From assembly GCA_945860945.1 (NCBI GenBank), contig CAMASG010000010.1:1-49167 (forward strand): a stretch of DNA of 49,167 bases. The letters run 5' to 3'. Source of the stretch: Akkermansia muciniphila. Its GTDB lineage: Bacteria > Verrucomicrobiota > Verrucomicrobiia > Limisphaerales > SIAT01. How positions within the stretch are numbered: the first letter of the stretch is position 1; every line of letters begins with the position of its first letter. Below the pieces are notes generated by a model, which did no database searches, was not told where the DNA came from, and saw nothing but the letters and a program-made list of their open reading frames with translations. The position numbers and the translations under genes were made by a program. This document shows positions 40,201 to 48,751 of the stretch, piece by piece.

Positions 40201-40934
40201 ACGGGGTAATTCACCGCGGGCGGCGTAGCGAAAACCTTTACATCGAAACCTGCGGCCGCTTTGACCTCGGCGAGAATGCCGGCGATTTTGTCGACGGTGA
40301 CGGGTTTCATCTTCTCGACCTCGACGATAGACGGGAGCACGGGCGGTCCCTTGTCACCAGACTTGGCGGGTTGCTTGCCCTTCTTGCCGGTATTGGGCGT
40401 GGGCTTGGTGACGGCGGGTTGCGGCGCGCCTTTTTCGCCGAGCACGGCGACTTCCCACAAACTGCCCCAACCGCCTTGGCTGGAGCCGAGAAAACTCATG
40501 CGCACGTGACGAACTGTGGCGTCGAGGTTGTGGCGCGTCGGGCCGGCTTGCTCGTTCTTCGCAGCGTCGGCGAGCAACTTCCACTGCTGGCCGTCGGCGG
40601 AGCCTTCGAGGCGGTAACGGTAGGTGTTGTTCTCCGATTCCCAATTCAAGAGGACGGCGGTGATCTTCTGTTCCTTGCCGAGGTCCACCTGCCAAGTGTG
40701 ATTCGCGCCTGCGCCGCCAGCGCACCAACGCGTGTCGGGGTCGCCGTCAATCGCGTTGCCTGCGTAATTGCCTTTGCCGGATTCCTCGCTCGATGCGCTG
40801 GCCTTGCCGGCGACGGCGAGGTTCGGACGGTCGCTCGCCGAACCCACTTTCGCTGCGGGGGCGGACGATGGGGCTGTCACCGCCTCAACGACGGCGAGGA
40901 CCGAGAGCGTGTAAATCCAGAGGCAACGTTTCAT
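37248..40934 (-). CDS. Exported discoidin / beta-propeller / HEAT / cytochrome c protein
   Basis: The 1228-residue precursor has a signal peptide (about 1-25), an F5/8-type C (discoidin) domain (about 38-175, with YAGNAIDGDPDTRWCAGG), a basic linker, a sugar-dehydrogenase-like propeller (about 215-575, with Ca-binding-type DTDGDGQAD and DRDGDGHADE loops), a long HEAT/Armadillo-type helical region (about 585-1080) and a C-terminal c-type cytochrome with CANCH (C1105, C1108, H1109) and a likely Met ligand near MPEG. Such proteins are typical of the PVC group. It probably oxidises a sugar or binds a polymer and passes electrons to the heme; that is inference. Confidence 0.92.
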   Translation of the reverse strand: MKRCLWIYTLSVLAVVEAVTAPSSAPAAKVGSASDRPNLAVAGKASASSEESGKGNYAGNAIDGDPDTRWCAGGAGANHTWQVDLGKEQKITAVLLNWESENNTYRYRLEGSADGQQWKLLADAAKNEQAGPTRHNLDATVRHVRMSFLGSSQGGWGSLWEVAVLGEKGAPQPAVTKPTPNTGKKGKQPAKSGDKGPPVLPSIVEVEKMKPVTVDKIAGILAEVKAAAGFDVKVFATPPAVNYPVFVAVAPDGTLYVSSDGNGSLGRLPNLGRILRVRDTDGDGQADEVKVFVPNVDSPRGLIWDHDRVICLHPPHVSAFIDRDGDGHADEEKVIIKNIAFGFKDRPADHTSNGLSLGVDGWIYAAIGDFGFMEAEGTDGRKLQLRGGGIVRFRPDGTGLHLFARGTRNILEAAVSPELDSFARDNTNDGGGWDVRFHHFSGLEEHGYPSLYKNFADELIAPLADYGGGSGCGASWIAEPGFPAAWANAPFTADWGRGVIYRHAVTPKGATFAETEKPAEFLKLTRPTDLDVDASSRVYAASWKGATFSWAGMDVGYIVRVTPKDFKPAELPDFAKATDAALVKLLENPSHRTRLEAQRTLVRRMLLLSGVSSAGTPSLLTALVADKSKPLASRIAALFALTQSLGAKVHASITPLTSDATIAPWVLRALADDERQLASVSSVPIVAALKSGDARTRKEAAIALARLGNATPALVELLVDTDAVVAHTAMRALISLRAAEPCLIVVDRTDSPALRDAALRVLRLLHESKVVDGLLSRLAKETDFVRRQGLLTALARLHFLEGKWTGTSWGTRPDTRGPYFQPEEWSESKKIAAALNDLMAKADAKEAVFLAGELNRHRLEGGASLDKLLALAAQDASVEPVLVQQLARAQTVPATAVLFLARNVTSDGSKTDVRAAAITALAKADLNADTIRALLAGIAKLKQSKGDGTIVDAATEAFLNSTTVEKQFATLTAEAAKASGDSSLWADTALLRIHDRLKDKQKGKAEIAAAFDAGWAEPKRRTQLIEASIGANKKTLANKILAATSDADKTVAAAAKKAVDRLKLQTAVTTGPLLGSLKVEEVMAAAMNTKGMIARGKELYAQIGCANCHTVSADEPLRGPILSQVATIMKRRDLAEAILLPNKTLAQGFVANRFELKDGTEHEGFVIIEAADKITIRNVLAQEILIAPKDIAKRSKLEKSLMPEGLTSGISVEDFTALLDYLESLGKK

Positions 40935-40936
40935 CG

Positions 40937-40953
40937 TCGCCGAGTGTCGGCGA
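40937..40953. repeat. Perfect inverted repeat 3 nt upstream of a start codon
   Basis: TCGCCGA-GTG-TCGGCGA lies directly in front of the ATG at 40934 (minus strand). It could hide the ribosome-binding region of the propeller/cytochrome gene or end transcripts of the DUF1552 gene, though there is no T-run. Confidence 0.6.
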
Positions 40954-41011
40954 ACGACGGCCCGGTTTCACGCAAAATTTCTGCAGCCGAAGTGCGCTAC
41001 GGAATGCTCGA

Positions 41012-42325
41012 TTAGGCGAGGCTCAACGCGCCGGCTTCGCAAAGATGCGGGCTGCCGAAGGTTTTTATGTGATGGCCGACGCCGTGGGCGAGCGCGAGGT
41101 GGAGACGGTTGTGAGCAGTGCCCTTGAAATCAAGCGCGCGGCCCATCTTGAAACCGAGTCCGCCACCGATGAGCACGAGCGGGATGTTGTCCAGCGTGTG
41201 GCTGTTGCCTTTGCCCAACTCGTTGGCCCAAACGATGAGCGTGTTGTCGAGCAGGCTGCCTTGGCCGTCCGGTTCGCGCGTCTCGCTGAGCCGTTTCACC
41301 AAGTAGGCAAGCTCGCCGCAGAACCATTTATTGATGCGCGTGAGTTTGTCCGCGGCGTCTTTGTTACCGTCCGACTCGTGCGAAAGCGTGTGGTGGTTGT
41401 CTGTGATATTGAGCCAACCCATCCGCGCCTGACCAACGGACTTGGTGTATTGAAGCGTCGCGACGCGGGCGAAATCGTTGACGAAACTGTTGAGCATCAA
41501 CTCGACCTGCATCCGGCTCAAGGCGGGCACGTTGTCGTTCTGATTCGCCACGCCGGCAGTGAACGTGGGCGGTGTGGCGCGGTATTTACGTCGGTCGTCC
41601 GCAGTGAGTTCCTTCTCCATCTGGCGCACGAACTCGGCGTGCTGCTCCAGCAAACGGCGATCCTCGGCGCTGATCTTCGTGGCGACCTTGCGCAAATCCT
41701 CGCGCACGTCATCGAGAATACTGCGAAGCGTCTCCTTGTCGCGGAGTTGGCCGTAGAGCTTCTGATACATCTGATACGGATCATCCGTCGGCGCGACGGG
41801 CTGGTTCGGGCCGGCATAGGACATACGCGTCCACGGATCAGCGCGATCAGAAACGCCGATGCCGAATTCGAGCGAACCGAAACGCGTGCGCGTCTCGGGG
41901 CGGCTTTGAAAAAAGTTCTTCAACTCCTGATCGATCGAGATGCCTTTCGCCCAACCGGCCGGCGTGTGCGAGCCGCCCTGAATGTTGCCGGGGAAAAGCT
42001 CGGTGCCGGTGAGCAGGCAGCTCATGCCGCGCATGTGGCTGTCGCCATCGCCGCGCACTTTGTTCGAGACGCCTTTGAGTACGAGCATCTGATCCTTGAA
42101 CGGAGCGAGCGGCGAAAGGATGTCCTTCAACTGAAAGTCGGCGCCCGTCGCGTCCGGCCAGAAGGCGGTCGGGATCGTGCCGTTGGGGCTAAACATGACG
42201 ACGACGCGCTGCTTGCGCTGGCCGGTGGCGCCGAGGCCGAGGCTGGGCAGACCGGTGAGGAACGGCAGCGCGGCGGCGGAGACACCGAGGCCTTTGAGAA
42301 ACTGGCGGCGAGCGAGTGCGTTCAT
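41012..42325 (-). CDS. DUF1552 protein with Tat signal
   Basis: The 437-residue precursor opens with [22 protein letters not shown], a twin-arginine signal, so it is exported folded. The rest fits DUF1552: [17 protein letters not shown], then [25 protein letters not shown] and [29 protein letters not shown], related to the alkaline-phosphatase-like DUF1501 fold. Its function is unknown. It starts 4 nt after the stop of the DUF1592-type cytochrome lipoprotein gene, the usual partner of DUF1552, which suggests the two act together. ATG at 42325 fits the Tat signal. Confidence 0.93.
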   Translation of the reverse strand: MNALARRQFLKGLGVSAAALPFLTGLPSLGLGATGQRKQRVVVMFSPNGTIPTAFWPDATGADFQLKDILSPLAPFKDQMLVLKGVSNKVRGDGDSHMRGMSCLLTGTELFPGNIQGGSHTPAGWAKGISIDQELKNFFQSRPETRTRFGSLEFGIGVSDRADPWTRMSYAGPNQPVAPTDDPYQMYQKLYGQLRDKETLRSILDDVREDLRKVATKISAEDRRLLEQHAEFVRQMEKELTADDRRKYRATPPTFTAGVANQNDNVPALSRMQVELMLNSFVNDFARVATLQYTKSVGQARMGWLNITDNHHTLSHESDGNKDAADKLTRINKWFCGELAYLVKRLSETREPDGQGSLLDNTLIVWANELGKGNSHTLDNIPLVLIGGGLGFKMGRALDFKGTAHNRLHLALAHGVGHHIKTFGSPHLCEAGALSLA

Positions 42326-42329
42326 AAAA

Positions 42330-44645
42330 TTACTTGGCGACGGTCTTGGTTGTCGTGTCGTGGAGCGCCGCGGTGACGGCAATTTCCGCCAGCAGCTTCG
42401 GCACATTACAATCGGCTTGAGCGAAACCTTGCCACAAGACGGCCGCCGTTTCACGCCCAAAAGCGCGGGCGGTCTGCTTGGTCGTGTGCTGGAACAATTG
42501 CTCCACAAACTGGCGCTGCGCGTGCGGACTCTCCGCGGCGTGCCGCGCCACATCGCGCGCGCTGCCGAACCGCAGCGTCTGGCCGTCGAGCGTGGCGTAG
42601 TCGCCCGTCACATCCACCGGCCTGCCCTGCTCGTGCGTGCGGTAGCGACCGAGCGAATCGAAATTCTCCAGCGCGAACCCGAGCGGGTTGATGATGGAAT
42701 GGCAGCTCATGCAATCCGCCGCGCTGGTGAGATGCGTCACTTTCTCGCGCATGGTCAGGCCCGGCTTGAATTCCTTGTCCTTGAACTGAACCGCGTTCGG
42801 CGGCGGCTTGAGAGAGCGTCCGGCGATGTGCCGCGCGAGGAACACGCCGCGGTGAATCGGCGAGGTGTTGTCCGCGTAAGCGAATGTCGCCAGTAGATAC
42901 GGATGCGTCACCACCCCGGCGCGCGAGGCGTCCACCGCGACCTTCTCGAATCCAACACCATTCGTCAGTTTCGCCGAGCCGTAGAAAGTCGCGAGGCGTT
43001 CATTCACGAAAAGGTAATCGGCCAGCAACAGTTGGCGATAATCGCCCGAGCTTTCCCACATCGCGTGGTCGAGGAACCGGTGGAGCGAAGCGCGCAGATC
43101 GGCCGCCAGCTCGTGGCTGAACTCAGGGAACACTTTCGGATCTTTCGCCACGGATTCCCCTTTGTCCAAGTCCAACCAGTGATGGAAGAAGTCACGCAGC
43201 TTGGCGTGCGCGCGCGGGTCTTTGAGCATTCGCTCCGCCTGCAAACGGACCTGCTCGCGCGTGCGCAACTGGCCGGCGACGGCGGCTTGCAACAGCGGCG
43301 CGTCCGGCAGCGAATCCCACAGGCTCAGGGCCAATCGCGTGGCGACGGCGTGGTCATCGCGCGGCGCAGCGGTCAGCGCAGGATAAAGGAAGTGCGGCGA
43401 CTTGAGCGCCCGCAGAATCACGCGCTTCACCGAGTTCTCGAGCGGACCGGGTTGAACAAATTGGCTCTCCACATAAATGTTTCGCTCCTCGGCCGTCAAT
43501 GGCCGACGAAAGGCGCGCTCGACAAATTGGCCGCAGAACTCGCGGGCCTTCTGCGCGCGGTTCGTCGTGGCGGACGCGGTGCGCAGCAGCGTCTCGAGCT
43601 GCACGAGCGTCTTGTTGGCGACCTCGATGGCCGCTTGCGTGGCGGCTTCATCCCACTGTTTCGAGACCGCCACGCCGCGCGCGTAGCCGGCGCTGCTGTC
43701 GTCCGGCGGAAACGGCGTGGTGACCACGAGCGTCGGCGTCGCGCGCTGCGTGAGGAGATGACTGCGAGGGATGACTTGAGCGACACCGTGCGGCGTCCGC
43801 CAACGCAATTCGATCGATGCGCGCTTGTCCTTGAACTTGAACCAGTCGACCCGAATCGGATACGCACGGCCGCCGAGCAACCGCAGCGTCGCGCGATACT
43901 CGGTGCGTTGGCCGTTGGAAACCCACGCGTCAATCAGCGTCTTCTCCGTGTCGTTCACCCACAGGCGGGAGCCGTTCTCCGTCTTGAGGATGAACTCGTA
44001 ATCGCCCGTCTCATCCGCCCAGACCGAGCCGAACCACTGCGCCGAAAACTCTTCCTTGGTGAACTTCGCATCGTCCGGCGTCGCCTCGCCGAAGTCGAAC
44101 GACACCGTGGCATCCGTCCGCGCGAATATCTTTTTGTCGGCGCGGAATCCGCGCGCGCTGTAATAAGTGCCGCTCAACCCGCGCTCGTTCCCCATCGCGG
44201 TGTCGCCCGTGAAGCTCTTCAGTAAATCGGCCAGCGAATGTTCGAACTGGCGGTTGGTCAGCCGCGCGAGTTCGATGCGCGGCGGCTTGTTGTGCGCCTG
44301 AGCTTCGGGCGAATAGAACGCCGCGTGGATATAGCGGGAGACCGCTGTGGCATCGGCGCCGGTGCACGTGCCCGGTTTATCCTCGGGCATCGTTTTGGCG
44401 ATGACTTTGGTCAGCCGAGCGATGGACCAATCGCCTGCCAACCGCTCGTCGTATTTACCTTTGACCCCTTCGCCATTCTCGCCGTGACACTGGATGCATT
44501 GGCGGCGGTAAATCTGTTCGCCCGAAAGCCGCGGGCCTTTGGACACCGGCTCCACGGTTCCGCACGAGAGGCAAAGAGAAAGCGCCGCCAAGCCGAGTAT
44601 CATCGGCAAAACCCATCGCCACTGTCTCAATCGTTTCAAATTCAT
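42330..44645 (-). CDS. Cytochrome c lipoprotein with PA14 and DUF1592/DUF1588/DUF1585 domains
   Basis: The 771-residue precursor has a lipobox (LCLSC, Cys28) and a class I cytochrome with CIQCH at 50-54, then a DUF1587/PA14-like region (about 130-290), DUF1595/DUF1592 (about 350-580), DUF1588 with a second CMSCH motif at 645-649 followed by [12 protein letters not shown], and DUF1585 at the end. The second CxxCH is conserved in DUF1588 proteins. The family is abundant in Planctomycetota and Verrucomicrobiota and always tied to DUF1552 or DUF1501; its substrate is not known. The start is the ATG at 44645, giving the lipoprotein signal. Confidence 0.9.
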   Translation of the reverse strand: MNLKRLRQWRWVLPMILGLAALSLCLSCGTVEPVSKGPRLSGEQIYRRQCIQCHGENGEGVKGKYDERLAGDWSIARLTKVIAKTMPEDKPGTCTGADATAVSRYIHAAFYSPEAQAHNKPPRIELARLTNRQFEHSLADLLKSFTGDTAMGNERGLSGTYYSARGFRADKKIFARTDATVSFDFGEATPDDAKFTKEEFSAQWFGSVWADETGDYEFILKTENGSRLWVNDTEKTLIDAWVSNGQRTEYRATLRLLGGRAYPIRVDWFKFKDKRASIELRWRTPHGVAQVIPRSHLLTQRATPTLVVTTPFPPDDSSAGYARGVAVSKQWDEAATQAAIEVANKTLVQLETLLRTASATTNRAQKAREFCGQFVERAFRRPLTAEERNIYVESQFVQPGPLENSVKRVILRALKSPHFLYPALTAAPRDDHAVATRLALSLWDSLPDAPLLQAAVAGQLRTREQVRLQAERMLKDPRAHAKLRDFFHHWLDLDKGESVAKDPKVFPEFSHELAADLRASLHRFLDHAMWESSGDYRQLLLADYLFVNERLATFYGSAKLTNGVGFEKVAVDASRAGVVTHPYLLATFAYADNTSPIHRGVFLARHIAGRSLKPPPNAVQFKDKEFKPGLTMREKVTHLTSAADCMSCHSIINPLGFALENFDSLGRYRTHEQGRPVDVTGDYATLDGQTLRFGSARDVARHAAESPHAQRQFVEQLFQHTTKQTARAFGRETAAVLWQGFAQADCNVPKLLAEIAVTAALHDTTTKTVAK

Positions 44646-44729
44646 CGGTTGAAGTGCGGCCACGCCACCGCCGTATTTAGATGCCCCCAACACAAGCGTC
44701 ATTCACTCGCCAACGGCGCGCGCCGGACA

Positions 44730-45665
44730 TCACGGCTTGGCTGGCGCGAACATCTTCTGCAGCGCACGGAGAGAGTTTCGCACTGTGGCGAGGTCGCCCA
44801 CGAGGACAAAGTTACGGAACGCATACTCGCCGGGCGCGATGCCGTTCGCGTCCGACACGCGGAAGACGCAGTTCCATTTCACCACTTTTTCCGCGCGGAA
44901 TTTCCAGCGGCCGTAGCCGAGCTGCGCCCAGCCTTTCGCCGGTTGGTCGGGCGAGAAGATTCCCATCGCGTGGCTGCCGTTCGGCGTGGCGAGCACAACC
45001 GGCCACGCCAGTTCGCCGGGGCCGTCGGTGAGCGGTTCGAGCTCGCCGGTCTGCGGATTGAATTTCCAGAACGCGGAGAACTCCGCGGGCATGTAGCCCG
45101 TCACCGCCTCGAACACCGCGTGCGTGTGCCGCTCGCCCACCGGCAGATGAAACGCGACGTCGTATTGGATCACGTGCGGCAAATCGCGGTAGCCGATACG
45201 CACCCGTTTCGTGAGCAGATGATTGGAGAGGACGGTCGTGTTCTTCGCCAGATTCGGTCCGGACTTCTCGTCCGGCGCGAGCCAGAACGCCATCTGCGTC
45301 GTCGTCTGCAGCAGGTTGTTCGTGGCGAGCAGATGCAGCAAACGACTCGCGGACTTCGGTCCCGCGCCATCACGCTGCGCGCCCGCCTCAGTGGGATTGT
45401 AAGTCTCCGCCGTGATCGGCGTCCCAACATCGAAGTTCGACGCCGACTGCAACTGGCGCCCGTGATCGAGCGAATCGATGAACTCCTTCCCGTTCCACGT
45501 GAGCGAATGAATCGCGCCCGCCAACCGCGGCGTGGCGGTGATGACAATCTCCGACGCGCCCGCTTTCGCGCGGATGACGCTCTGGCCGTCCGGCGCGGCG
45601 GCGGAAAACACAACGCCCGACAACAGCGCCAGACTTGTGAAAAGAAAACGTGTGCGGACGTTCAT
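44730..45665 (-). CDS. Exported protein of unknown function
   Basis: The 311-residue precursor has a signal peptide (MNVRTRFLFTSLALLSGVVFSA). The mature part is beta-rich with many Trp/Tyr/Phe and blocks such as HSLTWNGKEFIDSLDHGRQLQ and YNPTEAGAQRDGAG. It resembles galactose-mutarotase-like beta sandwiches in feel, but I do not recognise a family, and no catalytic motif stands out. Its start overlaps the stop of the sulfatase gene by 4 nt, so it is translated with it and probably works on the same polymer. Confidence 0.82.
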   Translation of the reverse strand: MNVRTRFLFTSLALLSGVVFSAAAPDGQSVIRAKAGASEIVITATPRLAGAIHSLTWNGKEFIDSLDHGRQLQSASNFDVGTPITAETYNPTEAGAQRDGAGPKSASRLLHLLATNNLLQTTTQMAFWLAPDEKSGPNLAKNTTVLSNHLLTKRVRIGYRDLPHVIQYDVAFHLPVGERHTHAVFEAVTGYMPAEFSAFWKFNPQTGELEPLTDGPGELAWPVVLATPNGSHAMGIFSPDQPAKGWAQLGYGRWKFRAEKVVKWNCVFRVSDANGIAPGEYAFRNFVLVGDLATVRNSLRALQKMFAPAKP

Positions 45666-47143
45666 TGTTCTTTGTCCGCTGGCACGATGGTTTTGCCTTC
45701 CCACACGGCGGTCTTCGTCAGCGGATCATACATGAGGATGCGATGCTGGCTGCCGGGCGCGGGCGGCACATCCTTTTTCGGAAGCCACTTCGCGAGATCG
45801 CGTTTGGTGGCCGCAAACTGCACGCGGCTCGCGAGGTTCGTCCACTCGTGCGGGTCCGCCTGCAAATCGTAAAGCTCTTCCGAAACGTCGGCGTAACGAA
45901 TGTAGCGCCAGCGTTCGGTGCGAATAGTGTGGTTTCCTTGGTTGTGCGTCGTGATGGCGGGATGTTCTCGCGGCGCGAGCGCGTTCTTCAACTGCGGCAC
46001 CAGCGTGCGGCCTTCGAGATCGGCGCGCGGTGGCAAGCCGCAGAGTTCGAGCAACGTCGGATAAATGTCGAGCAACTCGGCGGGGCGACCGCACTTCGCC
46101 GCTTTCGCGATACTCGGGCCAGCGAAGATGAGCGGCACGCGCGTGCTGCGGTCCCACAGCGTGTTCTTGCCCGTGATACCTTTCTCGCCGAGATGCCAGC
46201 CGTGGTCGCTCCAGAGTACGATGATGGTGTCCTCCGCGCGACCGGAGGCGTCGAGCGCATCGAGCACGCGGCCAACCTGCGCATCCATGTAGCTGATGCT
46301 CGCGAGATAAGCGCGAACGAGCGGACGCCATTCATCGTGCTGACGAAGCAGCGAGAGGCGCGGCTCGGGAAGTTTCCAGTGGAGAAACCAAGCGAACTCA
46401 GGCGTGTCGGCGCGGTCGTCGGGGCGCACGGGCGGCATCTGGAGCGTGGCGTCGGGATAGAGATCGAACCACTTCGGCGGCGCGAAGCACGGGACGTGCG
46501 GCAAACGGAAGCCCGCGCTGATGAAGAACGGCTTGTCTTTCGGCGCGCGCTGCAACGTCTCGATGGCCGACGTCGCGATTTTGTAGTCGCCGCCCTCTTC
46601 GTCCTTCTCGGGGAACGCGCCCCAATCCATCGCGGGATGTTGCGGCGGTGCGAGCTTGTTGATGCGTTGCGCAGGGCGACCGGGGCCGGGCGCGGGTCCC
46701 CATTCATTGAACTCCGCCGCGCGGTCCTTCGGCTTGAGCGATCCGTCGTGATAAATCTTCCCGCACGTGTAAGTGAAGTAGCCCGCGCGCGTGAAGGTCT
46801 GCGGCAACGTGACGTGATGGCGCGTCGCGTCCACATCGCGAATGCCGGGAGCAAGTCCGTAAATGCCAGTGGACGATGGACGCAGGCCGGTGAGCAGGCT
46901 CGAGCGCGACGGGTTGCAGAGCGGCGCCTGACAGTGAGCATTCGTGAAGAGCGTGCCGCGCTTCGCGAGGCGGTCGATGTGCGGCGTCTTCACCTGCGGA
47001 TGCCCGCCGAGACAGCCGATCCAGTCGTTCTGATCGTCAATCGCGAGGAAGAGAACGCTCGGTCGCGGCGCAGCGGCGAACGACAGCTCGGCCGCGGAAA
47101 TGAGGCAGAAGGCCCAGATGAAAAGGAAATGGCGCAAACGCAT
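45662..47143 (-). CDS. Exported sulfatase (iduronate-2-sulfatase-like)
   Basis: The 493-residue precursor has a signal peptide (about 1-24) and type I sulfatase motifs: metal pair in LAIDDQNDW (D36, D37), formylglycine site C76-N-P78-S-R80 followed by SSLLTG, and VLWSDHGWHLGEKG. The AIDDQNDWIG start and GEKG end are typical of iduronate-2-sulfatase-like enzymes, so uronic-acid sulfates are a reasonable but unproven guess. It is coupled by a 4-nt overlap to an exported protein of unknown function. Confidence 0.92.
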   Translation of the reverse strand: MRLRHFLFIWAFCLISAAELSFAAAPRPSVLFLAIDDQNDWIGCLGGHPQVKTPHIDRLAKRGTLFTNAHCQAPLCNPSRSSLLTGLRPSSTGIYGLAPGIRDVDATRHHVTLPQTFTRAGYFTYTCGKIYHDGSLKPKDRAAEFNEWGPAPGPGRPAQRINKLAPPQHPAMDWGAFPEKDEEGGDYKIATSAIETLQRAPKDKPFFISAGFRLPHVPCFAPPKWFDLYPDATLQMPPVRPDDRADTPEFAWFLHWKLPEPRLSLLRQHDEWRPLVRAYLASISYMDAQVGRVLDALDASGRAEDTIIVLWSDHGWHLGEKGITGKNTLWDRSTRVPLIFAGPSIAKAAKCGRPAELLDIYPTLLELCGLPPRADLEGRTLVPQLKNALAPREHPAITTHNQGNHTIRTERWRYIRYADVSEELYDLQADPHEWTNLASRVQFAATKRDLAKWLPKKDVPPAPGSQHRILMYDPLTKTAVWEGKTIVPADKEQ

Positions 47144-47216
47144 AGCAGTAACGAAGCGGCGTATTGTTCACCAATTCACCTGCTGATCGCCAGTCCAGAA
47201 TCGGCTGCCCAGCACT

Positions 47217-47627
47217 TCAGGGAGCCAAGGAAACCTGCTGGGTCGCCGCATCGAGCACGAAGCGTTTTCCGGCAGGGGCCGCGGGCACGCTCGTGATGAG
47301 CTTCGCCGTCACGAACTCGCTCACGTCCTTCGGGAACGGCCGGCCGGCCGCGAGCCAGAAAGTCAGCGCAGCGTTCAAAGCCCGCAGATGCGAGTCCGGC
47401 GAAGCGCTTTCCAAATCACGCTGGAACGGCCCCATCGCGTCCGCGACCACTCTTGGCGTGAAAGCTCCTTCGGGCGAGACCGGCGCGAGTACCGGCGGTG
47501 GGGCCGATGGCACAAGCGCGGTCGGTTCGGCATCGGCTGCGCCGCCCTCTTGTTTGCTGCAACCAACGCCCGCCACAACCACAGCGGCGGAGAGAAGAGT
47601 GAAAATGAATCGGAATATCGCGGCCAT
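47217..47627 (-). CDS. Small lipoprotein coupled to the pseudopilin gene
   Basis: The 136-residue precursor has a lipobox ending in VAGVGC (Cys23), a Pro/Ala-rich linker (about 35-60) and a short helical domain (NAALTFWLAAGRPFPKDVSEFV). The last block, in which a sequence position is compared with 'ISSVPAAPAGKRFVLDA', looks like the small proteins that accompany pseudopilins in Verrucomicrobiota. Its start shares one base with the pseudopilin stop (TGATG). Its function is unknown. Confidence 0.8.
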   Translation of the reverse strand: MAAIFRFIFTLLSAAVVVAGVGCSKQEGGAADAEPTALVPSAPPPVLAPVSPEGAFTPRVVADAMGPFQRDLESASPDSHLRALNAALTFWLAAGRPFPKDVSEFVTAKLITSVPAAPAGKRFVLDAATQQVSLAP

Positions 47628-48424
47628 CAGCGGGTATCCCAGATGTTGTTCGGATCGCCTTCGGGAAACTGGTAGAGCGGCGTGGCGCTCAGAAACTCGG
47701 ATCGTCCGTCGAGGAATAGAGCGCCGACCCCAGCCTTGGAACCGTGCCGATTCGCGAAGAATCGAACGTGGCCCGCGGAGCCGAAACTGCTCATGCGATG
47801 GATGTGGCTCGTGCCAAAGTTGGGCCCCGACTCGTAGGCAGGCTCACTGGTGAGCATGCGGGTGAATCGGTCCGCCGCCATATCGGAGAAAGAATCCGCC
47901 ACGTAAATGCTTTGGGCGGGATTAATCCAGGCCACCTCGATCGGCCAGGCGTAACCATCGCCCGTGTTCACGTTGTTGCCCGTGGCCGTCCGGTAGGTGG
48001 CCGTCGATTGGTAAATGTTGGCGATGGAACCGTAGTTCATCAGCCCGATGTTCGTCGTGTCCAGCGCCTGCGCCTGCGTCACGTGAAACTGCGAGCTTGG
48101 ACAGTTATAGAGCTTCGAGGCGTCCGCGATATACGGCATCAGGGACGGACGCCACCAAAAGATGTGGTTCGCCACAAATCCCTCGTTATCCCCGCTATAC
48201 ATCGAGGAGGCCAAGCCAATCTGCTTGAAGTTGTTCATGCAGGCCGTTTTCTTGGCCTTCGCCTTCGCGCTGCCCAACGCCGGAAGCAGCATGCTCGCGA
48301 GAATCCCGATGATGGCGATGACCACCAGCAGCTCAATCAACGTGAAGCCACGAACCTCACTCGGTCGACGCAACGACACGCGTGGCAGGCGCAATCCATT
48401 CTTGGAATGGCAAACGTGGAACAT
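47627..48424 (-). CDS. Type II secretion-like pseudopilin (prepilin-type N-terminal cleavage signal)
   Basis: The 265-residue precursor has the prepilin peptidase site [16 protein letters not shown] with cleavage expected after Gly26 and the +5 Glu31, a first helix to about residue 50, then [21 protein letters not shown]. This layout is the abundant Verrucomicrobiota/Planctomycetota pseudopilin type (xcpT-like with a beta-rich C-terminal domain). The leader peptide is long (26 residues). The start is the ATG at 48424, with AGGA eight bases upstream; a GTG at 48460 is less likely. Confidence 0.9.
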   Translation of the reverse strand: MFHVCHSKNGLRLPRVSLRRPSEVRGFTLIELLVVIAIIGILASMLLPALGSAKAKAKKTACMNNFKQIGLASSMYSGDNEGFVANHIFWWRPSLMPYIADASKLYNCPSSQFHVTQAQALDTTNIGLMNYGSIANIYQSTATYRTATGNNVNTGDGYAWPIEVAWINPAQSIYVADSFSDMAADRFTRMLTSEPAYESGPNFGTSHIHRMSSFGSAGHVRFFANRHGSKAGVGALFLDGRSEFLSATPLYQFPEGDPNNIWDTR

Positions 48425-48599
48425 CCCCTCTGTCCTAGCGGCCACACCTTTGATTGTCACGCCTCAACTTCAGACTTGCTGGACCAAACCCACACCTGTC
48501 CCCCTTTTTTAGGAAACACCCGAAAAGCACTTTTTGCCGATTTCAGAGCCATTTCTTGGCGTGTAAGCTCCTTTCCATGGCAAGCCCCTCAAAAAATCC

Positions 48600-48625
48600 T
48601 AAAGTCCGCTACGCCCCCGCCGATA
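48600..48625 (+). promoter_or_regulatory. Sigma-28 (FliA) promoter of the flagellin gene
   Basis: TAAA at 48600-48603 (extended TAAAGT) and GCCGATA at 48619-48625 are separated by exactly 15 bases, which is the consensus spacing and sequence for sigma-28 (TAAA-N15-GCCGATAA). Transcription should start at about 48632, giving a leader of about 120 nt before the flagellin ATG at 48752. Confidence 0.85.
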
Positions 48626-48732
48626 CCCTTGTTGTAGTAATCAGTAAAGGCACGCGAAGCCTCACAAAACGCACGACCGGAACGTTCGAAACCCACGTTC
48701 TAGCGGCATGACGCCACTTGCAGACAACAGTT

Positions 48733-48750
48733 AGACAAAAGGAATTGTCT
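48733..48750 (+). promoter_or_regulatory. Leader hairpin with the Shine-Dalgarno in the loop (possible CsrA site)
   Basis: AGACAA-AAGGAA-TTGTCT forms a 6-bp stem with a six-base loop that contains AAGGA, the ribosome-binding site, ending one base before the ATG at 48752. A GGA in a hairpin loop over the ribosome-binding site is the hallmark of CsrA-controlled messages, and flagellin mRNA is a known CsrA target in other bacteria. The regulator itself is not in this window. Confidence 0.6.
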
Positions 48751-48751
48751 T

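Larger units (their letters stand above)
48425..48751. other. Intergenic region between divergent pseudopilin and flagellin genes
   Basis: Beyond the sigma-28 promoter and the leader hairpin, both listed separately, I see a short T-run with flanking C-run at about 48501-48511 but no stem. An open frame at 48577-48711 could encode 44 residues, but it spans the promoter and lacks a ribosome-binding site, so it is not called. Confidence 0.6.

Noticed and set aside
39162-41015. Plus-strand open frame of 617 codons opposite the propeller/cytochrome gene
   Set aside because: It is an Arg-rich shadow frame of a well-supported gene.
48577-48711. 44-residue open frame upstream of flagellin
   Set aside because: It contains the sigma-28 promoter and has no ribosome-binding site; composition is not convincing.
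48710-48728. Sigma-54-like GG...GC elements before flagellin
   Set aside because: The spacing between GG and GC is 13 bases instead of 10, whereas the sigma-28 match is exact.
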